Shown: in pieces, positions 8,004-16,322 of the stretch
How the letters are laid out: each line of letters starts with the position of its first letter
How positions within the stretch are numbered: the first letter of the stretch is position 1
Source: Sulfuritalea sp.
GTDB lineage: Bacteria > Pseudomonadota > Gammaproteobacteria > Burkholderiales > Rhodocyclaceae
Reading direction: 5' to 3'
Length of the DNA stretch: 64,000 bases
Assembly (NCBI GenBank): GCA_016708585.1
Contig: JADJFK010000001.1
Location: forward strand, 62,001-126,000
The notes under the pieces: generated by a model
The model's input: the letters and a program-made list of their open reading frames with translations, nothing else
What the model was told of the DNA's origin: nothing
Databases searched by the model: none
Program-made: the position numbers and the translations under genes

Positions 8004-9500
8004 ATGAAACGCCTATTCGCAACCCTGCTGACGGCCCTGGCCATCGGCATCGGCGGCGGCGCCCCGAGCGCCTGGGCCGCCGACGACAAGCCCGCGGCGG
8101 CGGAAGCCGCTGCTCCGGCCGCGGCGGCTGCTCCCGCTGCCGCGGCTGCACCCGCCGCACCCGCCGCCCCCGCGGCGGCGGCGACGCCGGTGCCCAACCG
8201 CGGCGACAACGCCTGGCTGATGGTGGCCACGGCCTTCGTCATCCTGATGAGCATCCCCGGCCTCGCGCTGTTCTACGGCGGCCTGGTGCGCAGCAAGAAC
8301 ATGCTGGCGGTGCTGATGCAGGTGTTCGTCATCTTCTCGGTGATCAGCGTGCTGTGGGCGGTGTATGGCTACAGCGTGGCCTTCACCGAGGGCAACGCCT
8401 TCTTCGGCAGCCTCGACAAGCTGTTCCTCAAGGGCATCACGCCGGATTCGGTGGCCGCCACCTTCAGCAAGGGCGTGGTCGTCTCCGAGCTGATCTTCGT
8501 CGCCTTCCAGGGCGCCTTCGCGGCCATCACCTGCGGCCTGATCGTCGGCGCCTTCGCCGAGCGCATCCGGTTCTCCGCGGTGCTGCTGTTCATGGTGCTG
8601 TGGTTCAGCCTCTCCTACCTGCCGATGACGCACATGGTCTGGTACTGGACCGGCCCGGATGCCTACACCACGGCCGAGGCCGCGGAGAAGGCCACGGCCA
8701 CCGCCGGCTACCTGTTCCAGAAGGGCGCGCTCGACTTCGCCGGCGGCACCGTGGTGCATATCAACGCCGCGATCGCCGGCCTGATCGGCGCCTACCTGGT
8801 CGGCAAGCGCGTCGGCTACGGCAAGGACTCGATGGCCCCGCACTCGCTGACCATGACCATGATCGGCGCCTCGCTGCTGTGGTTCGGCTGGTTCGGCTTC
8901 AACGCCGGCTCGGCGCTGGAAGCCAACGGCACGGCGGCGCTGGCCTTCGTCAATACCTGGCTGGCGACCGCGATGGCGGCGACTTCCTGGATGGTGACGG
9001 AGTGGCTGGTCAAGGGCAAGCCCTCGATGCTGGGCGCCGCTTCGGGCGCCGTCGCGGGTCTCGTGGCGATCACCCCGGCGGCCGGCTTCGTCGGCGTGGT
9101 CGGCGCCCTGATCATCGGCCTTGCGGCCGGCGTAATCTGCCTGTGGGGCGTCAATGGCCTGAAGAAGCTGCTCGGCGCCGACGACTCGCTCGACGTGTTC
9201 GGCGTGCATGGCGTCGGCGGCATCCTCGGCGCGCTGCTCACCGGCGTCTTCGCGGCGCCCAGCCTGGGCGGCAGCGGCATCTACGACTACGTGGCGAACA
9301 AGGTCGCGGACAACTACGACATCATGGGCCAGGTCATGATCCAGGCCACCGGCGTCGGCGTGACCCTGGTCTGGTCCGGTACGGTTGCCTTCATCTGCTA
9401 CAAGATCGTCGATATCGTCGTCGGCCTGCGCGTGCCGGAAGACGAAGAGCGCGAGGGCCTGGACATCACCTCGCACGGCGAATCGGCCTACCACAACTGA
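8004..9500 (+). CDS. amtB: Ammonium transporter AmtB
   Basis: 498 residues. A signal peptide (MKRLFATLLTALAIGIGGG...AWA) and a ~45-residue Ala/Pro-rich low-complexity segment precede the eleven-helix Amt core starting NAWLMVATAFVILMSIPG. Conserved features include GLALFYGGLVRSKN, FQGAFAAITCGLIVGAFAER and DVFGVHGVGGILG with a pore histidine. Amt trimers conduct ammonium across the inner membrane and are plugged by unmodified GlnK. The extended Ala-rich periplasmic N-terminus is longer than in E. coli AmtB (428 aa). A hairpin-plus-T-run terminator follows. Confidence 0.96.
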   Translation: MKRLFATLLTALAIGIGGGAPSAWAADDKPAAAEAAAPAAAAAPAAAAAPAAPAAPAAAATPVPNRGDNAWLMVATAFVILMSIPGLALFYGGLVRSKNMLAVLMQVFVIFSVISVLWAVYGYSVAFTEGNAFFGSLDKLFLKGITPDSVAATFSKGVVVSELIFVAFQGAFAAITCGLIVGAFAERIRFSAVLLFMVLWFSLSYLPMTHMVWYWTGPDAYTTAEAAEKATATAGYLFQKGALDFAGGTVVHINAAIAGLIGAYLVGKRVGYGKDSMAPHSLTMTMIGASLLWFGWFGFNAGSALEANGTAALAFVNTWLATAMAATSWMVTEWLVKGKPSMLGAASGAVAGLVAITPAAGFVGVVGALIIGLAAGVICLWGVNGLKKLLGADDSLDVFGVHGVGGILGALLTGVFAAPSLGGSGIYDYVANKVADNYDIMGQVMIQATGVGVTLVWSGTVAFICYKIVDIVVGLRVPEDEEREGLDITSHGESAYHN

Positions 9501-9570
9501 TCCGTCTCCCCGTCCCTTGCGCGAGCAAGGGGCACCCGCAGGGCCTCCTCCCCCTCCTGCGGTTCTTCAT

Positions 9571-9597
9571 CGGGCGCCCTTCGCGGCGCCCGTTTTT
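9571..9597 (+). terminator. Intrinsic terminator of the torF-glnK-amtB operon
   Basis: CGGGCGCC (9571-9578) pairs with GGCGCCCG (9585-9592) around CTTCGC, followed by TTTTT. Confidence 0.85.
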
Positions 9598-9604
9598 ATG
9601 GTGC

Positions 9605-9686
9605 GGAGAGCCGGACGGTATTCCCTTGTGGGGTATGTCTGGCTCGGAGAGCCGGACATTACCCCGAGTGGGTTATGTCCTGGCGG
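9605..9686. repeat. Tandem pair of 41-bp hairpin-forming units
   Basis: Two units start with GGAGAGCCGGAC at 9605 and 9646 (period 41 bp) and end GGGTATGTCtGG / GGTTATGTCcTGG. The second unit can fold as GGACATTACCC against GGGTTATGTCC. The rest of the 357-bp gap between amtB and the carbonic anhydrase holds the terminator and the direct repeat at 9701. Confidence 0.5.
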
Positions 9687-9700
9687 AACGTGCGGACATT

Positions 9701-9726
9701 CATTTACCGAACGCCAGGCAGGGATC
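9701..9726 (+). repeat. Direct repeat flanking the alpha-carbonic anhydrase, left copy
   Basis: The 26-mer begins CATTTACCGAACGCC and ends CAGGGATC. It matches 10715-10740 at 23 of 26 positions. Confidence 0.55.
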
Positions 9727-9857
9727 GGCGCCTGGGTACGTTCCACCGCATCCTTCAGGTTTGCGGCGGCAGTGGGGGCTTCGATAGAATACCAATGGCA
9801 ACCCGGCGGCACGGCGAGCATAGCCAAACTCGAATCCCAATCGCGAAAGGACACGAA

Positions 9858-10610
9858 ATGAAAAATGCATTATCAGTACTTGGTCTGAGCCTCGTCATGT
9901 TTTCCGGCACCATCCATGGCGCGGGCGAGCAGGCGGGACATGGCGCCCACTGGGGTTACTCCGGAGACGTCGGGCCGGACCGCTGGGTAAAGCTGAAGCC
10001 GGAGTTCTCCGCCTGTGCCGGAAAGAACCAGTCGCCTATCGATGTCAGCGGGCTGATCGAGGCGCAGTTGCCTCCGGTGAAGTTCGACTACAAGCAGGGG
10101 GGCAGCGAGGTCGTCAATAACGGCCACGCCATCCAGGTGAACTACGATGCCGGCAGCGGCATCGAGGTCGACGGCACCCGGTTCGACCTCAAGCAGTTCC
10201 ATTTCCACTCGCCGAGCGAAAATCGGATCAACGGCAAATCCTTCCCGCTCGAAGCCCATCTGGTGCACGCGGACAAGGACGGAAATCTTGCCGTGGTCTC
10301 GGTCATGTTCGACGAAGGCAAGGAAAACTCCGCGGTCGGGGCGGCCTGGGGCCAGATGCCGAAGTCGGCCGGGGGCAAGAATGCGCTGCCCAATAAAGTT
10401 GCCGCCACCGGCATCCTGCCGGCTGACCGCGACTACTACCGCTACAACGGTTCGTTGACCACGCCCCCCTGCTCCGAGGGAGTGCGCTGGATCGTCATGA
10501 AGAAGCCCTTGACGGTATCGAAACAGCAGATCGAGACCTTCCAGAAGACCCTTGGCTTTGCCAACAACCGGCCGTTGCAGGCCGTAAACGCCAGGCCGAT
10601 TCTGAAGTAG
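9858..10610 (+). CDS. Alpha-class carbonic anhydrase, periplasmic
   Basis: 250 residues with a signal peptide (MKNALSVLGLSLVMFSGTIHGAG). The mature part begins HWGYSGDVGPDRW and has the active-site signature NQSPIDV, the zinc histidines in QFHFHSPSE and EAHLVHAD, and the LTTPPCSEGVRWIV segment that lines the CO2 pocket. It interconverts CO2 and bicarbonate in the periplasm. The ATG at 9858 follows AAAGGA. The gene stands alone between two copies of a short direct repeat and may be a cassette-like acquisition. It is distinct from the cytoplasmic beta-class domain encoded at 18494-19696. Confidence 0.95.
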   Translation: MKNALSVLGLSLVMFSGTIHGAGEQAGHGAHWGYSGDVGPDRWVKLKPEFSACAGKNQSPIDVSGLIEAQLPPVKFDYKQGGSEVVNNGHAIQVNYDAGSGIEVDGTRFDLKQFHFHSPSENRINGKSFPLEAHLVHADKDGNLAVVSVMFDEGKENSAVGAAWGQMPKSAGGKNALPNKVAATGILPADRDYYRYNGSLTTPPCSEGVRWIVMKKPLTVSKQQIETFQKTLGFANNRPLQAVNARPILK

Positions 10611-10714
10611 CAACCAGACCTGCAGGATGAGGCCAGGGTCGGGTGATCCCGTCCGCTGCCCGCATCCACGCCGAAGGCGCGGAGTTTTCCCGTTGGGGGA
10701 TTTGCGCGGGCGGC

Positions 10715-10740
10715 CATTTGCAGAACGCCAGACAGGGATC
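10715..10740 (+). repeat. Direct repeat flanking the alpha-carbonic anhydrase, right copy
   Basis: The 26-mer begins CATTTGCAGAACGCC and ends CAGGGATC. It is the partner of the copy at 9701-9726. No other feature was seen between 10611 and the small ORF at 10773. Confidence 0.55.
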
Positions 10741-10772
10741 TGGGCGTTTGGCGCGCGGTGCAGCAGTTCGGT

Positions 10773-10859
10773 TTAGTCGATGAAGCCTTGCGCGGCGACG
10801 TCCCGCAGCCGGCCGGCGAGCAGCAGCAGGGCGAGGCAGGCGAGGAATCGGGTGGGCAT
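10773..10859 (-). CDS. Possible 28-residue secreted or lipoprotein-like peptide
   Basis: The ORF reads MPTRFLACLALLLLAGRL then a short tail ending QGFID. The N-terminus looks like a signal or membrane segment with a Cys at position 8, but it is not a good lipobox. It follows the Sel1 gene by 22 bp without a clear ribosome site. It could be a real small membrane peptide or chance. Confidence 0.2.
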   Translation of the reverse strand: MPTRFLACLALLLLAGRLRDVAAQGFID

Positions 10860-10881
10860 GGGTCGAGGCCGCAGCGCCGGC

Positions 10882-12069
10882 CTAGTTGGCCGCTGCCTTC
10901 TTGTCTGCCGCCCCTTCCCCGTTTGCCGCCGCTTCCTTGTCGAGGTCGTCGAGCAGCTGCCGCGCCGGGGCAATCCCCGCCCGGGCCGCGTCGCCCAGCC
11001 AGCGCCGGGCCTGGTCGAGGTCCCGCGTGGTGCCCTTGCCGGTCGCGCAGAGCCGGCCGAGGTTGAACTGGGCCGGCGGGAAACCGGCGAGCGCCGCCAG
11101 CAGGTAGTGGTCGAAGGCCTTGGCCGGATCCTGTTCGACGCCGTGCCCGCGCTCGTAAAGCTCGCCGAGGTTGTTGCGTGCCGTGGCGTCGCCCTTCCCG
11201 GCGGCCTCGCGGTAGTAGCGCGCGGCGCGTGCCGGGTCCGCCTTGCCGCCGATGCCTTCCGCATGCATCCGGCCGAGCAGCGTGGTGGCGCCGGGGTGGC
11301 CCTCGCGCGCGGCGCGTTCCAGGCGGGTCCGGGCGCAGGCCGCATCGGGCGGCCGGGCGTCGAGGCAACTGCGGCCGAGCTGTTCCATGGCGCCGACATG
11401 CCCGGCATCGGCGGCTTCCCGCATCAGGGCCGCGGCGCGCTCCGGCGCCTTTTGCTCGATGCACCGGGCGTGGCGGAACCTGGCGCCAGCGAAACCCCGG
11501 TCGAGCGCCGCGGCGAAATGCGCGCAGGCGCGCGCGACATCGCGTTCGCCCGGCATGCCGTGCAGATCGATCACGCCGAGGGCGAACTCGGCGGCGCCGA
11601 CGCCGCGTGCGGCCATGCTTTCGAGGCCCGGACGGGTGGCGGCGAAGTGCTTGCGGAACTGCGCGCGATAGGCGGTGAACAGATCGTCGTCGCCGCGCGA
11701 GAGCACGCGTTCCGCGGCGCGCGCGGCGCGCAGGGCGAGCAAGGCGAGCTTTTGGCGGAGCTCCGTATCGTCCGGCGCGGCAGCCAGCGCGCCGCTCAGG
11801 GCAATCGCCTCGCCGTTGATGATCTCGAGTTCGGTGACCTCATCGGGTTGTGCCGCTGCGGCCGCCGGCGCTTTCTGTTTCGCGGCGGGCAGCTTGGCCG
11901 GCTTGGCCGGTTTTGCCGGTTTGGCCTGGGCGCCAGGCCTGGCGGTCTGCGCCCTGGCGGTGCGCGGTTCGGCGCCGGCGGCGTCGACCGCCACCATGGC
12001 CGGTCCCAGCGACAGCGACAGGCAGGCGAGAAAGCGGGAGTAGTGTCGCGAACGGCGAGTCAATGACAT
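10882..12069 (-). CDS. Sel1/TPR-repeat protein with signal-like N-terminus
   Basis: 395 residues from the ATG at 12069 (MSLTRRSRHYSRFLACLSLS). A signal sequence is followed by a Lys/Pro/Ala-rich spacer (repeated AKPAKPAK) and then at least six Sel1-type repeats. Examples are GVGAAEFALGVIDLHG, GHPGATTLLGRMHAEG, GDATARNNLGELYERG and GFPPAQFNLGRLCATG. Sel1 repeats are helical scaffolds for protein-protein contacts in the periplasm or envelope. No catalytic domain is seen. A TTG at 12081 in frame would add four residues. Confidence 0.75.
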   Translation of the reverse strand: MSLTRRSRHYSRFLACLSLSLGPAMVAVDAAGAEPRTARAQTARPGAQAKPAKPAKPAKLPAAKQKAPAAAAAQPDEVTELEIINGEAIALSGALAAAPDDTELRQKLALLALRAARAAERVLSRGDDDLFTAYRAQFRKHFAATRPGLESMAARGVGAAEFALGVIDLHGMPGERDVARACAHFAAALDRGFAGARFRHARCIEQKAPERAAALMREAADAGHVGAMEQLGRSCLDARPPDAACARTRLERAAREGHPGATTLLGRMHAEGIGGKADPARAARYYREAAGKGDATARNNLGELYERGHGVEQDPAKAFDHYLLAALAGFPPAQFNLGRLCATGKGTTRDLDQARRWLGDAARAGIAPARQLLDDLDKEAAANGEGAADKKAAAN

Positions 12070-12150
12070 GGTGTCTAGCAAGCCCAGGGCTGTGGCGATG
12101 TTATGCGAAAAGCCGCCATGACGGGCGCGTCCGATCGCCGCCAGGGCTTT

Positions 12151-12175
12151 CGCCGTGTCGCCGGCACCGACTTTT
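12151..12175 (-). repeat. Dispersed GTCGGCGCCGGC repeat, copy 2 (intergenic)
   Basis: Reverse-strand copy with one change in the core (GTCGGTGCCGGC), tail GACACGGCG, between the PIN gene and the Sel1 gene. Confidence 0.6.
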
Positions 12176-12192
12176 TCATGCCGCCGTGTGCT

Positions 12193-12612
12193 TCAGGCTT
12201 CGGCCAGCGCCGCCTCCGGGGTGAGGATGCGGAACAGGCCGCACAGCCGGTCGCGTCGCGCCAGGCGCAGCAGCGCCTTGTCCGCCGTGACCAGCCAGTC
12301 GGCCGCGCTGTCGCGCGCCAGTTCGAGGAATTTCTGGTCGTCGCGATCCTTGCAGCGCGGCAGGGCGGCGGCCGTCGCCGGCGCCGCGTCGCGATGCTGC
12401 AGGGCGCTTGCGGCATAGGCGACCAGCGCGCCTTGCTGTTGCGCGTCGGTCAGCGCGAACAGCGGATAGCCCAGCACGCGGCGGAACTCGCCGAAGCAGG
12501 GCTCGCTGGTGATCGCCTGCCACTCGCCGCGTTCGATCCGCGCCCGCAGCGGGGCGAAGCGGCTGTCGGCGAAGACGTAGAGCGAGACCAGCACATTGGT
12601 GTCGAGCACCAC
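12193..12612 (-). CDS. PIN-domain putative toxin (TIGR00305 type)
   Basis: About 139 residues from a GTG at 12612 (VVLDTNVLVSLYVFADSRF). It has the PIN acidic residues: Asp near the N-terminus in LDTN, Glu in CFGEFRRVL, Asp in KDRDDQKFLELA, and Asp in WLVTADKALL. PIN proteins are metal-dependent ribonucleases, often the toxin half of toxin-antitoxin pairs. No partner antitoxin is seen next to it, so it may be an orphan. It begins just downstream of the phaC terminator. The start is uncertain because no ATG lies near the conserved N-terminus. Confidence 0.7.
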   Translation of the reverse strand: MVLDTNVLVSLYVFADSRFAPLRARIERGEWQAITSEPCFGEFRRVLGYPLFALTDAQQQGALVAYAASALQHRDAAPATAAALPRCKDRDDQKFLELARDSAADWLVTADKALLRLARRDRLCGLFRILTPEAALAEA

Positions 12613-12630
12613 GCGCCGTGCTTTCGGTGC

Positions 12631-12669
12631 AAAAGAAACGGGCGCGGAGCCTTGCGGCTCCGCGCCCGT
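12631..12669 (-). terminator. Intrinsic terminator of phaC
   Basis: On the minus strand a 13-bp GC stem (positions 12638-12650 with 12657-12669, loop 12651-12656) is followed by the T-rich run TTTCTTTT. It lies 24 bp after the phaC stop. Confidence 0.85.
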
Positions 12670-12692
12670 CCCGAGTAACGCGGCAACAGCCG

Positions 12693-14507
12693 TCACTTGG
12701 CCTTCTTTTGCGAATCCAGGCGGAACTTGACGAAAGAACCCGGCGCGTCTTCCAGCACCTTGAGCTTGCCCTTGGCCGGGTCGCGGGCCGGAACCTTGGC
12801 GCCGTCGAGGCCGGTGACCCACTTCTGCCAGTCGGGCCACCAGGAGCCCTCGTTCTGTTTGGCGCCCTCGAACCACGCGTCCGGGGTTTCCGGAAACGCC
12901 TTCGCCTCGTTGGTCCAGTAGCCGTACTTGTTGGCCGACGGCGGGTTGACGATGCCGGCGATGTGCCCCGAACCGCCCAGCACGAAGCGTATCGGGCCGC
13001 CCAGCGCGGTGGCGCCGAGATAGGTGCCGCGCCAGGGCGCGATGTGGTCTTCGATGGTGGAAATGAAATAGCACGGCGTCTTGACCTTGGACAGGTCGAT
13101 CGGCGTGTCGAGCAGGGTGATGCCGCCGGGTTCGCGCAGCTTGTTGTCGAGGTACATGTTGCGCAGGTAGTAGCTGTGCATCTTGTAGGGCATGCGCGTG
13201 GAATCGGAATTCCAGTAGAGCAGGTCGAAGGGGAAGGGGTCCTTGCCCATCAGGTAGTTGTTGACCACGAAGGACCAGATCAGGTCGTTGGAACGCAGCA
13301 TGTTGAAGGTGCCGGCCATTTCCGAGCCTTCGAGGTAGCCGCGCTGTTCCATCTTCTTTTCCAGGCTGGCGATCTGGCCCTCGTCGATGAAGACGCCGAG
13401 TTCGCCGGGAACCGAGAAGTCGAGCAGGGCGACGAAGAAGGTCGCCGAGGCGACGCGCTTGTCCTTTTTCGCCGCCATGTAGCCCATGGTCGAGCCGAGC
13501 AGGGTGCCGCCGAGGCAGTAGCCGATCAGGTTCAGTTCCTTCTCGCCGGTCTGCTGGCACACGGCGTCGATGGCCGCCAGCGAGCCTTCCGCGACGTAGT
13601 CTTCGAAGGTTTTCTCGGCCAGTTTTGCATCGGGATTGACCCAGGAGATGACGAACACGGTGTGGCCCTGGTCGGTGCACCACTTGATCCAGGAATTGCT
13701 CTCGCGCAGGTCGAGGATGTAGTACTTGTTGATCCAGGGCGGGACGATCAGCAGCGGCCGCTTGTACTGTTCCTTGGTGCTCGGGTTGAACTGGATCAGC
13801 TGGATCATCTCGTTCTGGAACACCACCTTGCCCTTGGCCGTGGCGACGTTCTTGCCCATCTCGAAGGCGGAGGGATCGGTCATCTTGACGCGCAGCTGGC
13901 CGTCGCCTTCCTCGATGTCGCGCAGCAGGTTGTTGAAGCCCTTGAGCAGGTTCTGGCCGTGGGTCTTGACCGTCTCGCGCAGCACCTCGGGATTGGTCGC
14001 GGCGAAGTTGGAGGGCGACAGCGCATCGATGAACTGGCGGGTGAAGAAATTCACCTTCTTCTTCGAGATGTCTTCCAGGCCTTCCACGTTGCTGACGGCG
14101 TCGTGGATGTGGCGGGCGCTGATCAGGTAGCTCTGCTTGATGAAGTCGAACAGGAAGTGCTCTTCCCAGTGCGCGTCCTTGAAGCGGTTGTCGCCCTTCT
14201 TCGGCGCCGCCACCGGCGCGCCCTCCATGCCCATCGAGCGCAGCATCGAGTGCTGCCACAGCGAAAAATAGTCCCACACCAGGTTCATCTGCGCCTGCGC
14301 CAGCTTGTAGGGGTTGGCCAGCATCTGCGCCATCATGTCCATGAAGGCCTGCGCGATGCCCAGTTCGTCGGCCGGCGCGGAAATGCCCTTCTTCATCTGG
14401 CGCTTGGTGTGCGCCGTGATCAGGTTCGAGGCGCGCTGCGCGACCTCGGCGTAGGTCTTGGCGATTTCCTTGGGATCGGGCAAAGCGGGGGTTTCTGGTG
14501 CGGACAT
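12693..14507 (-). CDS. phaC: Class I poly(3-hydroxyalkanoate) synthase PhaC
   Basis: 604 residues. The PHA-synthase lipase-like box GYCLGGT contains the catalytic Cys331. The catalytic Asp lies in ISTIEDHIAPW and the His in GGSGHIAGIVNPP. Class I enzymes work as homodimers and polymerise short-chain 3-hydroxyacyl-CoA into granules. The ATG at 14507 follows AAGGAG. No phaA/phaB genes are beside it. Downstream is a strong terminator. The upstream region is the poly-G tract, so its promoter cannot be read with trust. Confidence 0.97.
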   Translation of the reverse strand: MSAPETPALPDPKEIAKTYAEVAQRASNLITAHTKRQMKKGISAPADELGIAQAFMDMMAQMLANPYKLAQAQMNLVWDYFSLWQHSMLRSMGMEGAPVAAPKKGDNRFKDAHWEEHFLFDFIKQSYLISARHIHDAVSNVEGLEDISKKKVNFFTRQFIDALSPSNFAATNPEVLRETVKTHGQNLLKGFNNLLRDIEEGDGQLRVKMTDPSAFEMGKNVATAKGKVVFQNEMIQLIQFNPSTKEQYKRPLLIVPPWINKYYILDLRESNSWIKWCTDQGHTVFVISWVNPDAKLAEKTFEDYVAEGSLAAIDAVCQQTGEKELNLIGYCLGGTLLGSTMGYMAAKKDKRVASATFFVALLDFSVPGELGVFIDEGQIASLEKKMEQRGYLEGSEMAGTFNMLRSNDLIWSFVVNNYLMGKDPFPFDLLYWNSDSTRMPYKMHSYYLRNMYLDNKLREPGGITLLDTPIDLSKVKTPCYFISTIEDHIAPWRGTYLGATALGGPIRFVLGGSGHIAGIVNPPSANKYGYWTNEAKAFPETPDAWFEGAKQNEGSWWPDWQKWVTGLDGAKVPARDPAKGKLKVLEDAPGSFVKFRLDSQKKAK

Positions 14508-14536
14508 GGCGACTCCTTGAGGGGTTAACGGAAAGA

Positions 14537-14656
<120 letters not shown>

Positions 14657-14690
14657 CATGTTTCGAGGGCGGGTTTCAAAGACATGGGAG

Positions 14691-15707
14691 TTAGCTGCTG
14701 ACAAAACGGACCAGGCCGTTCTCTTCGATGCGCTGCATTTTTCCGGCGTGCTGCAGGTAATTCAGGTGGGCGATGGCTTCGCCCATGGCGAACATGGTCT
14801 GGTGCGGGTCGGGAATCTCGCGGTTGAACAGCACGGCGATCAGGTCCGCGGCGCTTTTCGCCTCGTCACGGCAGGCCGCCAGCAGTACCTCGCAGCGCTC
14901 GGCATGGTGGGCGTGCAACTGCTCGACGCGGGCGTGCAGTCCGCGGAAGGGCCGGCCGTGGGACGGCAGCACCAGGGTGTCTTCGGGCAGTGCGCGAAAG
15001 CCGTCGATCGAGGCGAGGAACAGCCCGAGCGGATCGCCCAGCGGGTTGCTCGCCATCACCGAAATGTTGGTCGAGATGCGCGGCAGCAGCATGTCGCCGG
15101 AAATCAGCACGCCGAGTTCGGCGCAATACAGGCTCATGTGTTCCGGGGCGTGGCCGTGGCCGACGATGGTGCGCCATTCGTGGTCGCCGATCCGCAGCGA
15201 CCGGTCGGCGAACAGGCGCTGGTAGGTGGCGGGGATTTCCGGCACGCCGCGCTTGTAGCCGTTGCCGCGCGCGATGAGCGCGTCCATGCGCGCCTGGTCG
15301 AGGCCGTGGCGGCGGAAGAATTCGACCATGGCGGGAATCGCGTAGCCGGCGATCTGTTCGGCCATCATGTGCGCCGCCAGGTATTCGCCCTGCGCGATCC
15401 ACAGCGGGGCGCCGGTTTCCCGTTCCAGCCAGGCCGCGAGGCCGAGATGGTCGGGGTGGCAATGGGTCACGATGCAGCGCGTCAGGCGCCGCCCCGCCAG
15501 CACCGACATCCAGGCGTCCTTGATCGGGTCCTGCGCAAAGCCGGTATCGACCGCGGCGTAGCCGTCGCCGTCGGCCAGCAGCCAGAGGTTGATGTGGTTC
15601 AGCGCAAACGGCAGCGGCATGCACAGCCATTCGATGCCGGGGGCGACAGGCACGGCCGTGCCGGGGGCGGGGGCGGTCTCGTGCGGGTAGGCGATGGGAG
15701 CGTTCAA
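14691..15707 (-). CDS. MBL-fold metallo-hydrolase
   Basis: 338 residues with the metallo-beta-lactamase motif THCHPDHLG, later ligands in VGHGHAPEHMSLY, SGDMLLP and LPSHGRPFRG, and a C-terminal helical extension. Size and layout resemble the hydrolases found near acyl-CoA and beta-oxidation genes, possibly acting on thioesters or lactones. It is divergent from liuR across a 134-bp gap. Exact substrate unknown. The gap contains TTGTCGACA-like sequence but no clear LiuR-type palindrome. Confidence 0.8.
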   Translation of the reverse strand: MNAPIAYPHETAPAPGTAVPVAPGIEWLCMPLPFALNHINLWLLADGDGYAAVDTGFAQDPIKDAWMSVLAGRRLTRCIVTHCHPDHLGLAAWLERETGAPLWIAQGEYLAAHMMAEQIAGYAIPAMVEFFRRHGLDQARMDALIARGNGYKRGVPEIPATYQRLFADRSLRIGDHEWRTIVGHGHAPEHMSLYCAELGVLISGDMLLPRISTNISVMASNPLGDPLGLFLASIDGFRALPEDTLVLPSHGRPFRGLHARVEQLHAHHAERCEVLLAACRDEAKSAADLIAVLFNREIPDPHQTMFAMGEAIAHLNYLQHAGKMQRIEENGLVRFVSS

Positions 15708-15841
15708 GCCGTGTCTCTGTGCCGGGTTCTTTGCATCGGTGGACGAAATCTGCTTAACTTGTCGACAGTTGGTCTGCCATCATATCCAATTTTCAGGGCT
15801 TTATGTGCGGTGCAGCATAGACCGCATGCGAGCGTGTCGCC

Positions 15842-16270
15842 ATGAACGAAACACAAACCATCACCGAGCTGGCGCGCGATTTCGGCGTCACCACCCGCGC
15901 CATCCGCTACTGGGAATCCCACGGCCTGGTCTCGCCGGCGCGCGAGGGCGGCAACCGGATCTACAGCAAGCGCGACCAGACCCGCCTCAAGCTGGCGTTG
16001 CGCGGCAAGCGCCTGGGGCTCAGCCTGGCGGAGATCAAGGAACTGATCGACATGTACGACACGGTCGAGGACGAGTCGACCCAGCTGCAGTCCTTCCTCG
16101 ACGTATTGGCGCAGCGCCGCGCGGCGCTGGAACAGCAGCGCGACGACATCCAGGCCGTGCTCAAGGAAATCGCCCGTTTCGAACGGCAATGCCGGGAAAT
16201 GCTGAAGGCCGAGGAACCCGCGGCGCCAACCGTGCGCCAACCAAAACGCCGCACATCAGGATCCGGGTAG
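15842..16270 (+). CDS. liuR: MerR-family regulator of leucine/isovalerate catabolism (LiuR)
   Basis: 142 residues. The N-terminal MerR winged helix reads TITELARDFGVTTRAIRYWE...GLVSPAR, followed by a dimerisation coiled coil (DVLAQRRAALEQQRDDIQ). There are no metal-binding cysteines in the C-terminus, as expected for LiuR. LiuR regulates branched-chain amino-acid degradation genes in proteobacteria. The gene lies directly before the liu cluster. Its own stop codon is inside a 30-bp palindrome that is the likely operator. Confidence 0.9.
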   Translation: MNETQTITELARDFGVTTRAIRYWESHGLVSPAREGGNRIYSKRDQTRLKLALRGKRLGLSLAEIKELIDMYDTVEDESTQLQSFLDVLAQRRAALEQQRDDIQAVLKEIARFERQCREMLKAEEPAAPTVRQPKRRTSGSG

Positions 16271-16296
16271 TTGACGTTGACGTCAACGTCAACTAC
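16267..16296. promoter_or_regulatory. LiuR operator: 30-bp perfect palindrome, overlapping the liu promoter
   Basis: Each half-site is GTAGTTGACGTTGAC (16267-16281), mirrored exactly in 16282-16296. The core TTGACG...CGTCAA is the known style of LiuR sites. It includes the liuR TAG and a possible -35 TTGACG (16271) with TACCAT 17 bp downstream as -10. Binding here would control the operon starting at 16323. Confidence 0.75.
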
Positions 16297-16322
16297 CATG
16301 CGCGTCATCCGCCGGAGGAAGC

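Noticed and set aside
8013..9494. 493-codon minus-strand ORF over amtB
   Set aside because: Shadow frame caused by high GC; amtB is certain.
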